Source of the DNA: Tetragenococcus halophilus subsp. flandriensis
Lineage (GTDB): Bacteria; Bacillota; Bacilli; Lactobacillales; Enterococcaceae
NCBI RefSeq assembly: GCF_030161475.1
Contig: NZ_BSUG01000018.1
Coordinates: 1-64,000, forward strand
Length of the DNA: 64,000 nucleotides
Direction of reading: 5' to 3'
Part shown: piece by piece, positions 1 through 8,930 of the stretch
Layout: each line of letters opens with the position of its first letter
Position numbering within the stretch: the stretch's first letter is position 1
The notes under the pieces: model-generated
Told to the model about the DNA's origin: nothing
The model's input: the letters and a program-made list of their open reading frames with translations, nothing else
Databases searched by the model: none
Made by a program: the position numbers and the translations under genes

Positions 1-126
1 ACCGAGGAAAGTATTTCCAACCCGGACCCTTACCTATACAAACTAAAAAAAGCAGCTAGACCATAGCGCCTAACTGCTTCCTTTATTTATCGAGTTTTCT
101 TTACCAACACCAGTTGACAAAGAGCC
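1..126 (-). mobile_element. possible end of an ISL3-like insertion sequence
   Basis: Read on the minus strand, this stretch begins at 126 with GGCTCTTTGTCAACTGGTG, which resembles the GG-starting terminal inverted repeats of ISL3-family elements. It contains no reading frame, as expected for the non-coding tip of such an element, with the transposase lying left of the window. The second end and any target duplication are outside the window, so the assignment rests on pattern recall only. Confidence 0.3.
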
Positions 127-139
127 TATAAAAAATATT

Positions 140-185
140 AAAACCCGCATGCTTATTCTAATTATAGAATCGGCATGCGGGTTTT
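140..185 (-). terminator. Rho-independent terminator
   Basis: A 13-bp perfect inverted repeat (140-152 with 173-185, GC-rich core CCCGCATGC) is followed on the minus strand by a T-rich run. It ends the minus-strand oxidoreductase gene and may also stop transcription from the left. Confidence 0.8.
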
Positions 186-250
186 AACTACGGAGTTTAT
201 GCGAAACTGCACGTATCACAAGACTGGTACCACCATTTTCCCCTGTATTT

Positions 251-1264
251 TTAGTCTTTATCTGCTACTTTAACAATTTGTTTACCGATATTTTCACCGC
301 TGAATAAACCTAAAAAGGCATCGGGTGTTTTATGGAAACCATCATAAATCGTTTCTTCAAATTTTAGTTCACCGTTGGCTACTTTCTTTTCTAAAGCTTC
401 GTAAGCTTCATCAAAGGAATCTGCGAAATCTGCTACCAATAGTCCTTGCATTTTTGCACGAGAGTTGATTAAGAAGCGTTGTACACGTAAACCAATATCT
501 TCTTCACCTTCTTTAAGGTTATAAGAAGAAATCGCGCCACAAACTGGAATGCGGGCAAAGACATTTAATAAAGGCCAAACAGCTTCAGAAATTTCGCCGC
601 CAACATTTTCATAATAAACATCAATTCCGTCAGGGCAAGTTTCTTGTAATTGTTCGCTCACATTGCCTTTTTTATATTCAACTGCTGCATCATAGCCGAG
701 TGTTTCGGTAATATATTGGGCTTTTTTCTCAGAACCAACAATACCTACAACACGAGCCCCCACACTTTTAGCTAGCTGTCCTGCAACTTGTCCCACAGCA
801 CCTGCAGCGCCAGAAACAACGACAGTTTCGCCTTTTTTAGGCTCACCGATATGCATCATTCCAAAATAAGCCGTTAGCGCGGGCATACCTAAGACACTTA
901 AAGCGTTACTGGGCTCTAATTGATCTGTTTGGACTTTACGAACTTCTGAGGGTTTAACGACATTATATTCTTGGAAATCCATCGTTCCTGTGACTAAATC
1001 CCCTTTAGAAAATTCATCATTATTAGATTGAACAACTTCACTTACTGTACTTCCATATAAAGGTTCTCCTACTTCAAAAGGCGCAGAATAAGAAGGCGCA
1101 TCTGACATTCTGCCACGCATATACGGATCGACTGAAAGATACAAAGTTTTTACTAATATTTCGTCTTGTCCAGCTTCAGGAACATCAATATTCTTATATT
1201 CGAAAGTATTGTCATCAGGTAAACCATTAGGACGTTCTCGTAGAATTAATTGTTCTTGTTGCAT
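251..1264 (-). CDS. NADP-dependent oxidoreductase, zinc-free MDR family (CurA/2-alkenal reductase-like)
   Basis: This 337-aa cytoplasmic protein belongs to the zinc-independent medium-chain dehydrogenase/reductase branch that reduces the C=C bond of alkenals or enones with NADPH. The N-terminal part (about 1-130) has the 'DPYMRGRMSD' signature of this branch. The Rossmann domain shows VSGAAGAVGQVAGQLAKSVG near residue 155. Length is normal for the family. The ATG at 1264 has a strong GGAGGTAAT upstream. It is a single-gene unit that ends at the hairpin at 140-185. The substrate is not predictable; quinone reductase activity is an alternative. Confidence 0.88.
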   Translation of the reverse strand: MQQEQLILRERPNGLPDDNTFEYKNIDVPEAGQDEILVKTLYLSVDPYMRGRMSDAPSYSAPFEVGEPLYGSTVSEVVQSNNDEFSKGDLVTGTMDFQEYNVVKPSEVRKVQTDQLEPSNALSVLGMPALTAYFGMMHIGEPKKGETVVVSGAAGAVGQVAGQLAKSVGARVVGIVGSEKKAQYITETLGYDAAVEYKKGNVSEQLQETCPDGIDVYYENVGGEISEAVWPLLNVFARIPVCGAISSYNLKEGEEDIGLRVQRFLINSRAKMQGLLVADFADSFDEAYEALEKKVANGELKFEETIYDGFHKTPDAFLGLFSGENIGKQIVKVADKD

Positions 1265-1425
1265 TTATATTACCTCCACTTAATATTTTTCTTTATAATA
1301 AAAGTGTAGCACGGATAATACTTGAACGTAAAAAATTAACAATCTTCTTAAACTGTTATTCATCAGCTATAAGCATAGTATAATAAAATTGATGAAATAA
1401 ATATAGCTAGTAGGAAGTGAATTAT

Positions 1426-2367
1426 ATGAAAATTATTATAGCAGGAGCCGGGGCTATGGGTAGTCGCTTTGGCTTAATGTTACATCGTGCAAGTCATGAA
1501 GTTGTTTTAGTGGATGGTTGGCAAGAACACATTGATGCGATCAATAGCAATGGCTTACAAGCTAATTTTAACGGAGAAGAAGTGGTTGAAAATATCTCTG
1601 CCTATAATCAAAATGAAATTGCAAAGATTGATTTTTCCGCAGACTTGGTGATTTTGTTTACTAAAGCTATGCAGTTAGATTCCATGTTGCAATCGATTAA
1701 TAGTCTTTTACATGAAGACACGAAAGTACTTTGTTTACTAAACGGCATTGGTCATGAAGATACGATTAAAAAATATGTACCTTATAAAAATATCTTTTTA
1801 GGAAATACCATGTGGACTTCTGGTCTGCAAGGCCCAGGGAAAGTTAAACTATTTGGCAATGGTTCGATTGATTTACAAAACTTGGCACAAGGCCAAGAAG
1901 AAATCGCTAATACAATCGTTGAGGCATTGAACCAAGCTAATTTAAATGCAAAATATTCTTCTAATATTCTGTCTTCTATTTATAAAAAAGCATGTGTGAA
2001 TGGAAGCGTCAATGGACTATGAACTATTTTAGAATGTAACATCGCTAGCCTTGGTGCAAGCAGCTACGCTAACACAGTTATTTCTCAAATTGTCGACGAA
2101 TTTATCGCAATTACTAGTGCGCAAGATATTTCCTTAGACAAAGACGAAGTTTTAACACAAATAAAATCAAGTTTTGACCCGGAAACAATAGGTTTACACT
2201 ATCCCTCCATGTATCAAGACTTAATCGATAATAAACGCTTGACTGAGATTGATTATATTAATGGCGTGATTGTTAGAAAAGGAAAGCAATATCAAATCCC
2301 AACGCCTTATTGTAACTTTTTAACAGAATTGATTCATTCTAAAGAAGAAATTTTAGGTGTTGGATAA
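1426..2367 (+). pseudogene. panE: 2-dehydropantoate 2-reductase (PanE/ApbA), interrupted by an in-frame TGA
   Basis: The N-terminal half has the dinucleotide-binding motif GAGAMGSRFG at residue 7 and the ketopantoate reductase core KACVNGSVNGL. The frame then meets TGA at 2020-2022. Reading on in the same frame gives the usual C-terminal domain (TILECNIASLGASSYANTVI and onward) to the TAA at 2365-2367, about 313 codons in total, which is normal family length. Homologues often have Cys at the TGA position, so one TGT/TGC-to-TGA change explains the break. The ATG at 1426 fits AGGAAG better than the GTG at 1417. The enzyme would make pantoate for coenzyme A; the 198-residue fragment lacks most of the C-terminal substrate domain. 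Confidence 0.85.
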
Positions 2368-2780
2368 AAATAAGATTATCAAGTAGTTAAGCCTTGCAAT
2401 AATGGGAAACTTAAGTATGTTCTTATAGAGTTATGTGCTTAAACAGAAATAAGCACGTCAGAAAAAGAAATCTATGGTATTAATTATAAATAGTCTCATT
2501 AGAACGCTAAAGTTGTGGTCTTAATTAGGATATAAAGTGGAAAAATTGAGAAATGGCCTTTGTTAAGCACATTAAAATCCCAATTTCATGTGATAAAACT
2601 AAATTAATCTCATAGAAAATGTAAATTAATGTTCTTAACTAAGGCGAAGCTCATTATATTATGAAAACTATGTTCTTATTTTGTCAAAAATAATTCTATC
2701 AGAATAATTGAAAAAAATTGTTTTAACAGCGATGATAAACAGACCCAATAGTTAAAACGGAAGAATTTTCAAAAAATTAC
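2368..2780. other. non-coding stretch without recognised content
   Basis: This is AT-rich sequence between the broken panE gene and the T-box promoter. I see no reading frame with a ribosome binding site, no convincing terminator and no family I recognise. Confidence 0.5.
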
Positions 2781-2809
2781 TTGACAAAGTTTTGACACTT
2801 CTCTATACT
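2781..2809 (+). promoter_or_regulatory. sigma-A promoter of the methionine T-box operon
   Basis: TTGACA at 2781-2786 and TATACT at 2804-2809 are separated by 17 bp. This places the start site near 2816, just before the T-box leader. Confidence 0.8.
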
Positions 2810-2815
2810 AATCTG

Positions 2816-3100
2816 CAAATCATAGATAAAGCGATAATAGAGAAGAGTAACTATTGCCTTTGTTCAAGAGAGCCCGGTTGGTGTGAAAGGGTACAAATAA
2901 ATTTAGTGAAGATGAGCTCTAAGCTTTTGTTCAGTTAACGCTGAACAAACGGGAAAGCAGCCGATATACTGCCGGGTATCATGCGTACCGTTGAGATATT
3001 GACTGTGAGGTTGATATGAATAAGGGTGGTAACACGAAAAGTCTTCGTCCCTTTGTTTATTAGAAATAATAAGCAAAGGGATGGAGATTTTTTTTATCTC
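2816..3100 (+). promoter_or_regulatory. T-box leader, probably methionine-specific
   Basis: The conserved T-box sequence AAGGGTGGTAACACG is at 3022-3036. Its TGGT would pair with an uncharged ACCA tRNA end. In stem I, the strand GAAGATGAGCTCT places ATG (2912-2914) in the specifier position just before the closing strand, which indicates tRNA-Met. The terminator at 3048-3095 competes with the antiterminator that includes the T-box. The downstream genes (MetQ, nucleosidase, MetE-like) fit methionine control: uncharged tRNA-Met should allow read-through. Confidence 0.9.
3048..3095 (+). terminator. T-box regulatory terminator
   Basis: A 15-bp stem with a GAAA loop (3048-3062 with 3067-3081) is followed after a few bases by eight T. 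It is the off-state structure of the T-box leader. Confidence 0.88.
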
Positions 3101-3173
3101 TAAAAACATATAGGAGGGAAGGATTTGTTTGTTGGCGTATCATTAGTTGTTTAAACATTAAGGAAGGTGACAA

Positions 3174-4037
3174 ATGAAAAAAATAAGTTTATATATAGGT
3201 GTAACAAGTTTTTTAGTGCTTTTAGGTGCTTGTGGAAATAGTGGATCTGCAGAACAAGATGGTGCAGAGCAAAATGATGGTGTTGTTCATATCAGTTCAG
3301 TAGATTCGGATGCGGAAGTTTGGGAACATATCGCAAACTCAGATGCAGCCCAAGAGGCGGGACTTGAAATTGAGGTAACAGAAATCACAGGAGGAACACA
3401 GTCCAATAATGCTGTGGCAGATGGAGATGTAGATGCAAATGCTTTTCAGTCTATTGAATATTTAAAAAGTTATAATGAAGAAAGTGAAACAAATTTAATT
3501 CCTATAGCGACAACTTATATGGAACCTATGGGATTATACTCAGATAAGTATGATTCTGTGGAAGATCTTCCTAATGGTGCTCAGGTAGCGCTAGCAGATA
3601 ATCCAGCAAATACCGCACGCGGGTTGCGTTTATTAGAATCAGCTGGATTGATTAAACTAGAAGAGGACTTTGATGATGGGATTGGTACGCCTGATGATAT
3701 TGCAGAAAATCCTAAAAATCTCGAGTTTAGCTTAATTGATGATCTGACAGGGCCTCGTGTCTTATCTGATTTAGATTTAATTCCAATCAGTAACACGGTT
3801 GCACTTGAGGGTGGATTGAACGTATTAGAAGATGCTATTTATCATGAAGAAGTCAATGATGACAATAAGGGTAATTTTAATATTATCGCAGTTCAAGAAG
3901 GGCGAGAAGATGAAGAAGATCTACAAAAATTAGGAGAAGTCTATCATGACCCTGAAATCCAAGAGTATATAGATGAAGAATTTGAAGGGACTAAAGTAGA
4001 AGTAGACGAATCAATTGATGAAGTTTGGGGGGAATAA
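3174..4037 (+). CDS. metQ: methionine ABC transporter substrate-binding lipoprotein (MetQ/NlpA family)
   Basis: This is a 287-aa lipoprotein with signal peptide and lipobox (LLGAC, Cys at about 20). The NlpA core follows, including 'DANAFQSIEYLKSYNEE', the substrate-loop region 'NPANTARGLRLLESAGLI' and a C-terminal 'EVYHDPEIQEYI'. It would bind methionine outside the membrane and deliver it to a MetNI transporter, which is not in this window. The strongly acidic composition fits a salt-adapted host. It starts at an ATG with AAGGAAGGTG upstream, directly behind the Met T-box, and its stop is one base from the next start. Confidence 0.9.
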   Translation: MKKISLYIGVTSFLVLLGACGNSGSAEQDGAEQNDGVVHISSVDSDAEVWEHIANSDAAQEAGLEIEVTEITGGTQSNNAVADGDVDANAFQSIEYLKSYNEESETNLIPIATTYMEPMGLYSDKYDSVEDLPNGAQVALADNPANTARGLRLLESAGLIKLEEDFDDGIGTPDDIAENPKNLEFSLIDDLTGPRVLSDLDLIPISNTVALEGGLNVLEDAIYHEEVNDDNKGNFNIIAVQEGREDEEDLQKLGEVYHDPEIQEYIDEEFEGTKVEVDESIDEVWGE

Positions 4038-4038
4038 A

Positions 4039-4752
4039 GTGAAAAGTGCTATTATTGCGGCAATGTCAGAAGAAGTAACTCCTTTTCGTGAATTTTTTAC
4101 AAAACGTAAACAAATTTGGCAAAAAGGAAAGACCATTATTGAAAAACTAAATAAAGATCTTTATTTAGTTGAATCAGGTATTGGTAAAGTAAATGCGGCT
4201 GCTAGTACGGCTTGGTTATGTGAACATGTCACGCCCGATTTAATTATTAATACCGGGACTACGGGTACTTTTCATACAAATGCCGAATTAGGAGAAATAC
4301 TTCTTAGCGATCGTTTTGTTTATAGTGATGTGGACGCGACAGGTTTTGACTATCAATATGGCCAAGTGCCTCAGATGCCGGCTGATTATCCGATTGACCA
4401 TGCGCTTTTGCAAGAAGTTGAGCAGTTATTGTCTACTCACAATATTACTTATCATTTAGGAACGATTGTAACTGCGGATTCTTTTATGAGTGATGGTGCA
4501 ACTATCGATACAATACGTAAAAATTTTCCTGACTTGATAGGCTCGGATATGGAAAGTTGCGCGATTGCCCAAGTAGCTAGTTTTTATGATATTCCGATAC
4601 TCAATGTGCGCGCAATTTCGGATAAGGTAGGAGATGAAGCGCCACAGATGTTTGACGACTCAGTGGATAATGTGAGCGTTCAAGCATTTCAAGCTGTTCA
4701 AGTTCTTTTAAATAACTTATCGAAAGTTTCTGTAGATAAAAAAATTAAGTAG
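4039..4752 (+). CDS. mtnN: 5'-methylthioadenosine/S-adenosylhomocysteine nucleosidase
   Basis: The enzyme cleaves MTA and SAH to adenine plus a thiopentose, recycling methionine by-products. About 237 aa are seen with the family marks: SGIGKVNAA near residue 47, TADSF near 150 and SDMESCAIAQVA carrying the catalytic region, then SDKVGDEA with the conserved Asp. I choose the GTG at 4039, which sits behind GGGGGGA and directly after the metQ stop, over an upstream ATG inside metQ. It lies in the T-box operon, so it should be induced on methionine shortage. The N-terminal part is less conserved than usual. Confidence 0.9.
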   Translation: MKSAIIAAMSEEVTPFREFFTKRKQIWQKGKTIIEKLNKDLYLVESGIGKVNAAASTAWLCEHVTPDLIINTGTTGTFHTNAELGEILLSDRFVYSDVDATGFDYQYGQVPQMPADYPIDHALLQEVEQLLSTHNITYHLGTIVTADSFMSDGATIDTIRKNFPDLIGSDMESCAIAQVASFYDIPILNVRAISDKVGDEAPQMFDDSVDNVSVQAFQAVQVLLNNLSKVSVDKKIK

Positions 4753-4840
4753 GAAAGTGGAAATATAAAGGAGGTGAGTCAGTTCTCAAAAGTATTTAAA
4801 AAATAATAAATAAAAAGATAATACATGAGGAGGAACTATT

Positions 4841-6004
4841 ATGGCAGATACAAAATTAAGACAACAATCACCTTATCGTTATGACATCGTCGGCAGTTTC
4901 CTAAGACCCGAGACGTTAAAACAAGCTAGAGAAGATTTTGAGCAAGGAAATATCTCTGCAGAAGAACTAAAAGAAGTAGAAGATCAAGCAATTATTGATT
5001 TAATAAAAAAACAAGAAGAAGTTGGACTGAATGCCGTAACTGACGGAGAGTTTCGTCGTAGCTGGTGGCATTTAGATTTCTTTTGGGGACTCAATGGTGT
5101 GACAAAAGCAGCAAGTGATAAAGGCTATCAGTTTAAAGATAAGGAAACTCGAGCAGAGACTGCTAGACTAAGCGGAAAACTCGGTGGAAAAAATCATCCC
5201 TTCGTAGAACATTTCCGTTTTGCCAAAGAACATGCAGCAGAAGATACGGAAGTAAAATTAACGATACCCGCACCTGCACAATTTTGGGCAGAATTGGCTA
5301 GACCAGAAAATGAAGAATCAACTAAAGAAATATATCCGACAAGAGAAGGCTTAGTTGATGGGATTATTTCTGCTTATCGAGAAGCTATATCGGAATTTTA
5401 TGCTGCAGGTGTTCGAACCTTACAGATCGATGATTGTACTTGGGGAATGTTAGCAGCTGGCACGCCTATGACAAATGGCATCCCAGAAAAAGTAGCTAGT
5501 AAAGAGCGCGCTAGGGCTGAAAAAGAAGCGGAAGAACAAAAACTGTTGTTTGTTACTTTAAATAATGCGATTATTGACAATCAACCACAAGACCTTGTGA
5601 TCAACACACACATTTGTCGAGGAAATTATCAGTCGACTTGGTCCTCTTCGGGTGGCTATGATAATGTGTCTAGTCCCTTATTCGACCAAGAAAATGTCAA
5701 TGCTTATTATTTAGAATATGATAGTGATCGTGCAGGCGGTTTTGAACCCTTAGCTAATGTTTCAGCTGGAAAGAAAGTGGTTTTAGGCTTAGTGACTTCT
5801 AAATCAGGAAGTTTAGAAAATCGGGAAGATATTATCGCTCGCATCAGAGAAGCAAGCCAGTTTGTTCCCTTAGAAAACTTATGTCTTAGTCCTCAATGCG
5901 GTTTTGCTTCCACCGAAGAAGGAAATATTTTAACCGAAGAACAGCAATGGAATAAAATAAGATTTATCAAAGATATTGCTCAAGAAGTATGGGAAGATGC
6001 CTAA
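4841..6004 (+). CDS. MetE C-terminal-like methionine synthase (YxjG/YxjH type)
   Basis: This 387-aa single-domain protein matches the catalytic half of cobalamin-independent methionine synthase: GSFLRP at the N-terminus, TDGEFRR, QIDDCTW, NTHICRGN and SPQCGF. The His/Cys of NTHICRGN and the Cys of SPQCGF would bind the catalytic zinc that activates homocysteine. It lacks the N-terminal half of full MetE, as in B. subtilis YxjG/YxjH, so the methyl donor may differ from the polyglutamyl folate. No terminator is visible between mtnN and this gene, so it probably belongs to the T-box operon. The ATG has GAGGAGG upstream. Confidence 0.88.
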   Translation: MADTKLRQQSPYRYDIVGSFLRPETLKQAREDFEQGNISAEELKEVEDQAIIDLIKKQEEVGLNAVTDGEFRRSWWHLDFFWGLNGVTKAASDKGYQFKDKETRAETARLSGKLGGKNHPFVEHFRFAKEHAAEDTEVKLTIPAPAQFWAELARPENEESTKEIYPTREGLVDGIISAYREAISEFYAAGVRTLQIDDCTWGMLAAGTPMTNGIPEKVASKERARAEKEAEEQKLLFVTLNNAIIDNQPQDLVINTHICRGNYQSTWSSSGGYDNVSSPLFDQENVNAYYLEYDSDRAGGFEPLANVSAGKKVVLGLVTSKSGSLENREDIIARIREASQFVPLENLCLSPQCGFASTEEGNILTEEQQWNKIRFIKDIAQEVWEDA

Positions 6005-6015
6005 TTTAACAGTAA

Positions 6016-6052
6016 AAGTCCAGATCTATTAAAAGTAGATTTGGGCTTTTTT
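6016..6052 (+). terminator. Rho-independent terminator of the methionine operon
   Basis: A 13-bp stem with G-T pairs (6016-6028 with 6036-6048) is followed by a T run. Confidence 0.85.
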
Positions 6053-6172
6053 ATCTTAGGCTAAAAAAGCCAGATAGTATTATTTTTTATAAGAAAAAAT
6101 TGCTATAATAGATTTGTAGAAAAGAAGGATATTTTTATAGCAATAAAGGCAAAATAAAAGAAAGGCGGTAAA

Positions 6173-6676
6173 ATGATGTTATATAAAAGTAAATATTCAT
6201 CACCTTTAGGCAATATCCTCATATTGGCAGATGAAAGTTCTGTGTTAGGGCTATGGTTTGAAGAGCAGAAATATTACGGTGCTTCCTATTCTTTAGAGGA
6301 AGCTGTTTATCAAGAAAACCGTGTGATAAAGAATGCAAAAGAATGGTTGAATGATTATTTCGATGGAAGAAAACCTACGAAAGAGCATTTATCATTAGCG
6401 CCCCAAGTTACAGATTTTCGTCAAAAGGTGTTATCGATTTTGCAAACTGTACCTTATGGACAAACGATTACTTATCAGCAAATCCTTGATAAATTAAAAG
6501 AAAATTTTGGTGAAAACATTGGATCAGCACGGGCTGTCGGTGGAGCAGTAGGGCATAATCCGATTTCGATCATTATCCCTTGTCATAGAGTTATTGGAAG
6601 CGATGGTTCTCTGACCGGTTATGCAGGAGGAATCGAAAGAAAAATAAAACTGCTTACCTTAGAAGGCACCCGATGA
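6173..6676 (+). CDS. ogt: methylated-DNA--protein-cysteine S-methyltransferase
   Basis: This 167-aa suicide repair protein would remove O6-methyl from guanine. The active site IIPCHRVIGSDG is near residue 133 with the acceptor Cys, and TVPYGQTITYQQI and ARAVGGAVGHNP form the HTH and Asn hinge. Length is standard. Two adjacent ATGs (6173, 6176) are possible starts behind AAAGGCGG. The adaA-like gene starts 13 bp after the stop, so both form an alkylation-damage operon. Confidence 0.93.
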   Translation: MMLYKSKYSSPLGNILILADESSVLGLWFEEQKYYGASYSLEEAVYQENRVIKNAKEWLNDYFDGRKPTKEHLSLAPQVTDFRQKVLSILQTVPYGQTITYQQILDKLKENFGENIGSARAVGGAVGHNPISIIIPCHRVIGSDGSLTGYAGGIERKIKLLTLEGTR

Positions 6677-6689
6677 GAGGAGCTTTGTT

Positions 6690-7238
6690 GTGAGCGTAAC
6701 AAAAACTGAGTGGCAGGCAATAAAAAACAATGATCAATATTATGACGATATCTTTTGGTATGCAGTCAAAAGTACTCGGATTTTTTGTCGACCTTCTTGT
6801 CTTTCAAGATTACCTAAAAAAGAAAATATAGAAATCTATTATACAAAAGCAGAAGCTGTACAAGCAGGCTATCGGCCTTGTAAAAGATGCCAACCGCTAG
6901 GTGAGCCAGTTAGCAATAAGGAATGGGTTAAAGAAATTGATACTATCTTACTTCACAATTATCAACAGAAGTTAACCCTGGAAGAATTAGCTCACTTAGC
7001 ACGAGGCTCGGAATCGTATTTACGACATACTTATAAAGCAATTACTGGAATAACTCCACAAAAAAGATTGATGGATATCCGTTTATCTATGGCAAAAAAA
7101 GATTTATTGGAAACCAATCTAACTGTTAAAGAAATTGCCGAAAGAGTAGGGATGGAAAATGTAGCTTACTTTATCAAAAAGTTTGGTAAGTATTACGGTG
7201 ATTCTCCTTTACAATTTAGAAGAAAAAATAGCAAATAA
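6690..7238 (+). CDS. adaA: AdaA-type methylphosphotriester-DNA methyltransferase and AraC-family activator
   Basis: This 182-aa protein has an N-terminal Ada zinc domain with 'FCRPSCLSR' and 'RPCKRCQP' giving the four Cys ligands. The first Cys accepts methyl from DNA phosphotriesters. A C-terminal AraC HTH follows from about residue 85 (LTLEELAHLARGSESYLRHTYK; VKEIAERVGMENVAYFIKKF). After methylation it should activate the ogt-adaA operon. It starts at a GTG behind GAGAGGAG. The split Ogt plus AdaA arrangement is that of B. subtilis AdaA/AdaB. Confidence 0.9.
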   Translation: MSVTKTEWQAIKNNDQYYDDIFWYAVKSTRIFCRPSCLSRLPKKENIEIYYTKAEAVQAGYRPCKRCQPLGEPVSNKEWVKEIDTILLHNYQQKLTLEELAHLARGSESYLRHTYKAITGITPQKRLMDIRLSMAKKDLLETNLTVKEIAERVGMENVAYFIKKFGKYYGDSPLQFRRKNSK

Positions 7239-7261
7239 AAATATCCCTCCAAAATCATAAA

Positions 7262-7357
7262 AATTGGTGGCACATTTTTAAAGATGCTACCAATTGAAAA
7301 ATTATTGGAGGCACATCAAAAAAGTTCCCACCAATAACTATAAATTATGGTGGGAAC
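7262..7357 (-). terminator. two hairpins between convergent genes, minus-strand terminator
   Basis: Stem 7324-7333 with 7348-7357 (GTTCCCACCA) is followed on the minus strand by TTTTTT and ends the YitT gene. A second stem, 7262-7272 with 7285-7295, has a T run on the minus strand too. Either may also act on the plus strand after adaA. Confidence 0.7.
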
Positions 7358-7372
7358 AATGAATATTTTATC

Positions 7373-8218
7373 TTAATTGATATTGATAAAGCCGCTACCT
7401 AAGACATCCCTGACATCATGTATAGCTAGAAATGCGTGTTCATCCTCTTTACTTACAAGTCTTTTTATTTTAGTAACTTGGGATTGCGGCACTACCACAT
7501 AAAGCATGGTCCGTTCGCTTTTGCTATAACCACCGCTACCATTTAACAACGTTGAACCTCTTCCTGTAAAATTGTTAATTTTATTACTTATCTCTTCGCT
7601 TTTAGTAGATATAATAGTCACAGCTTTTTTAGGGTTAAAGCCTTCAATAATAAAGGAGGTGGCTCTTTCCGTTACAAATAGCATAATGATAGTAAATAAA
7701 ACATTTTCTACAGGAAGTACTAAAAGGAAAGATAGGACAACTAGACCATCCAACATAAAAATTCCTTGCGAAGTTTTAATATCCATATATTTGTTGAGTA
7801 CTTTAGCGATAACTGAAGTTCCACCTAGTGTACTGCCAGTTGAGATCACTAGACCAGCACCAATCCCAATAACAGCACCTCCGAACACAGAGTTTATAAC
7901 AAAATCATCAACGCCTAAATTGATTCCTTCGGTTAAACTCAGGAAGAAGGAAAGTGCAGTGTTGGCGATCACTGTATAAATTGCTGTAGTTTTACTTAAA
8001 AATTTCCAACCGACAAAAACGACTAAAGTGTTTATGATCAAAGATGTTAGGGCGGGCGAAAAGCCAAGCGTATACTTTAAAGCCAGAGATATCCCGACAG
8101 TACCTCCATCTCCTAAATTTGCTCCAAGTAGAAAACAGTTAACACCAAGCGCATTGATAAAGGTTCCTATGAAACAAAGTATGATATTTTTATAATGTTT
8201 ATTAATAAATTTAGCCAT
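7373..8218 (-). CDS. YitT family membrane protein (DUF161 plus DUF2179)
   Basis: About 281 aa. Five to six hydrophobic segments occupy residues 10-175 (for example NIILCFIGTFINALGVNCFLLG), followed by a soluble C-terminal DUF2179 domain (KKAVTIISTKSEEIS; TMLYVVVPQSQV). The glycine motifs GDGGTVGIS and GSTLGGTSVIAK are typical of the family, whose substrate is unknown. I choose the ATG at 8218, preceded by GAAAGGAG. An in-frame extension to 8317 has no ribosome binding site. It appears monocistronic. Confidence 0.85.
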   Translation of the reverse strand: MAKFINKHYKNIILCFIGTFINALGVNCFLLGANLGDGGTVGISLALKYTLGFSPALTSLIINTLVVFVGWKFLSKTTAIYTVIANTALSFFLSLTEGINLGVDDFVINSVFGGAVIGIGAGLVISTGSTLGGTSVIAKVLNKYMDIKTSQGIFMLDGLVVLSFLLVLPVENVLFTIIMLFVTERATSFIIEGFNPKKAVTIISTKSEEISNKINNFTGRGSTLLNGSGGYSKSERTMLYVVVPQSQVTKIKRLVSKEDEHAFLAIHDVRDVLGSGFININ

Positions 8219-8386
8219 TACTACACTCCTTTCTCCCCTTGAAAAATACAAAAAGGCTGTTTTAAAGCAGTCTGTAAACTTGCAAGAGTTATTCATAATC
8301 CTGGAATAGGATAGCATATTCTTTATTGTATAATCTAGTGAAAAAGCTTGAAAATTTACTGAAATAAAGCATTTTTTTCAGAAAAA

Positions 8387-8410
8387 AGGCAAGCATTTAA
8401 ATGCTTGCCT
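8387..8410 (-). terminator. palindromic terminator
   Basis: A perfect 24-bp palindrome centred on TTTAAA is followed by a T run on the minus strand. It ends the editing-protein gene. Confidence 0.8.
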
Positions 8411-8438
8411 CCAATTCGGTATTCTTTTGTGAAATGAA

Positions 8439-8930
8439 TCAATCAAAATTTAACTGATGGATTTCATGATTGCTTTCTTTTATGAATTGCAAAAGCTGTT
8501 CAAAAGTAATAAAAATAGTAGCAGTATTATCATTAGGGTGAAGGCCGATGACATTTGCTTCTTTTAAATGACTATCCACATAAACAGTCACATCATTTTG
8601 TTTGTCATTTAATAAACCAAATGGACTGACAGCTCCTTTAGTTAAGCCCAAGTGTTTTTCAAGCCGTTCTTGTGAAGCAAAAGATAAGCGAGAAGAAGCA
8701 ATCATTGTTTTAACTTCTTTTAAATCTATCTCTTGCTCCTCTTCAACCACAAGCAGATAGTGTTCCTTCCCATTGCCATTTCTTAAAAATAAATTTTTAG
8801 CAACGGTGGCATGCACTGGAAAATCCAATGCTTTCATTTCTTCTATCGTGTAGACTGCTGGATGTTCAACTGTTTGAAAACCAATGTTCATTTCTTTTAA
8901 CTTTGCATAGACGAATTGTTTTTGTTCCAT
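8439..8930 (-). CDS. prolyl-tRNA editing protein, YbaK/ProX family
   Basis: This 163-aa single YbaK-like domain would hydrolyse mischarged Ala-tRNA(Pro) or a similar aminoacyl-tRNA in trans. Supporting motifs are 'VEHPAVYTIEEM' at the N-terminus, 'HATVAKNLFLRN' with the conserved Lys, 'EKHLGLTKGAVSPFGLLND' and 'VYVDSHLK' with 'HPNDNTATI'. This order matches the PrdX/ProXp-ala group. The ATG at 8930 has an AAGGAGATC upstream. No partner genes are visible. Confidence 0.87.
   Translation of the reverse strand: MEQKQFVYAKLKEMNIGFQTVEHPAVYTIEEMKALDFPVHATVAKNLFLRNGNGKEHYLLVVEEEQEIDLKEVKTMIASSRLSFASQERLEKHLGLTKGAVSPFGLLNDKQNDVTVYVDSHLKEANVIGLHPNDNTATIFITFEQLLQFIKESNHEIHQLNFD

Noticed and set aside
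2903-3109. 68-codon minus-strand reading frame
   Set aside because: It lies antisense to the T-box leader and has no gene-like features.
4770-4806. ten-codon peptide at the AAGGAGGTGAG before the MetE-like gene
   Set aside because: The GTG directly abuts the Shine-Dalgarno-like sequence, so initiation there is unlikely.
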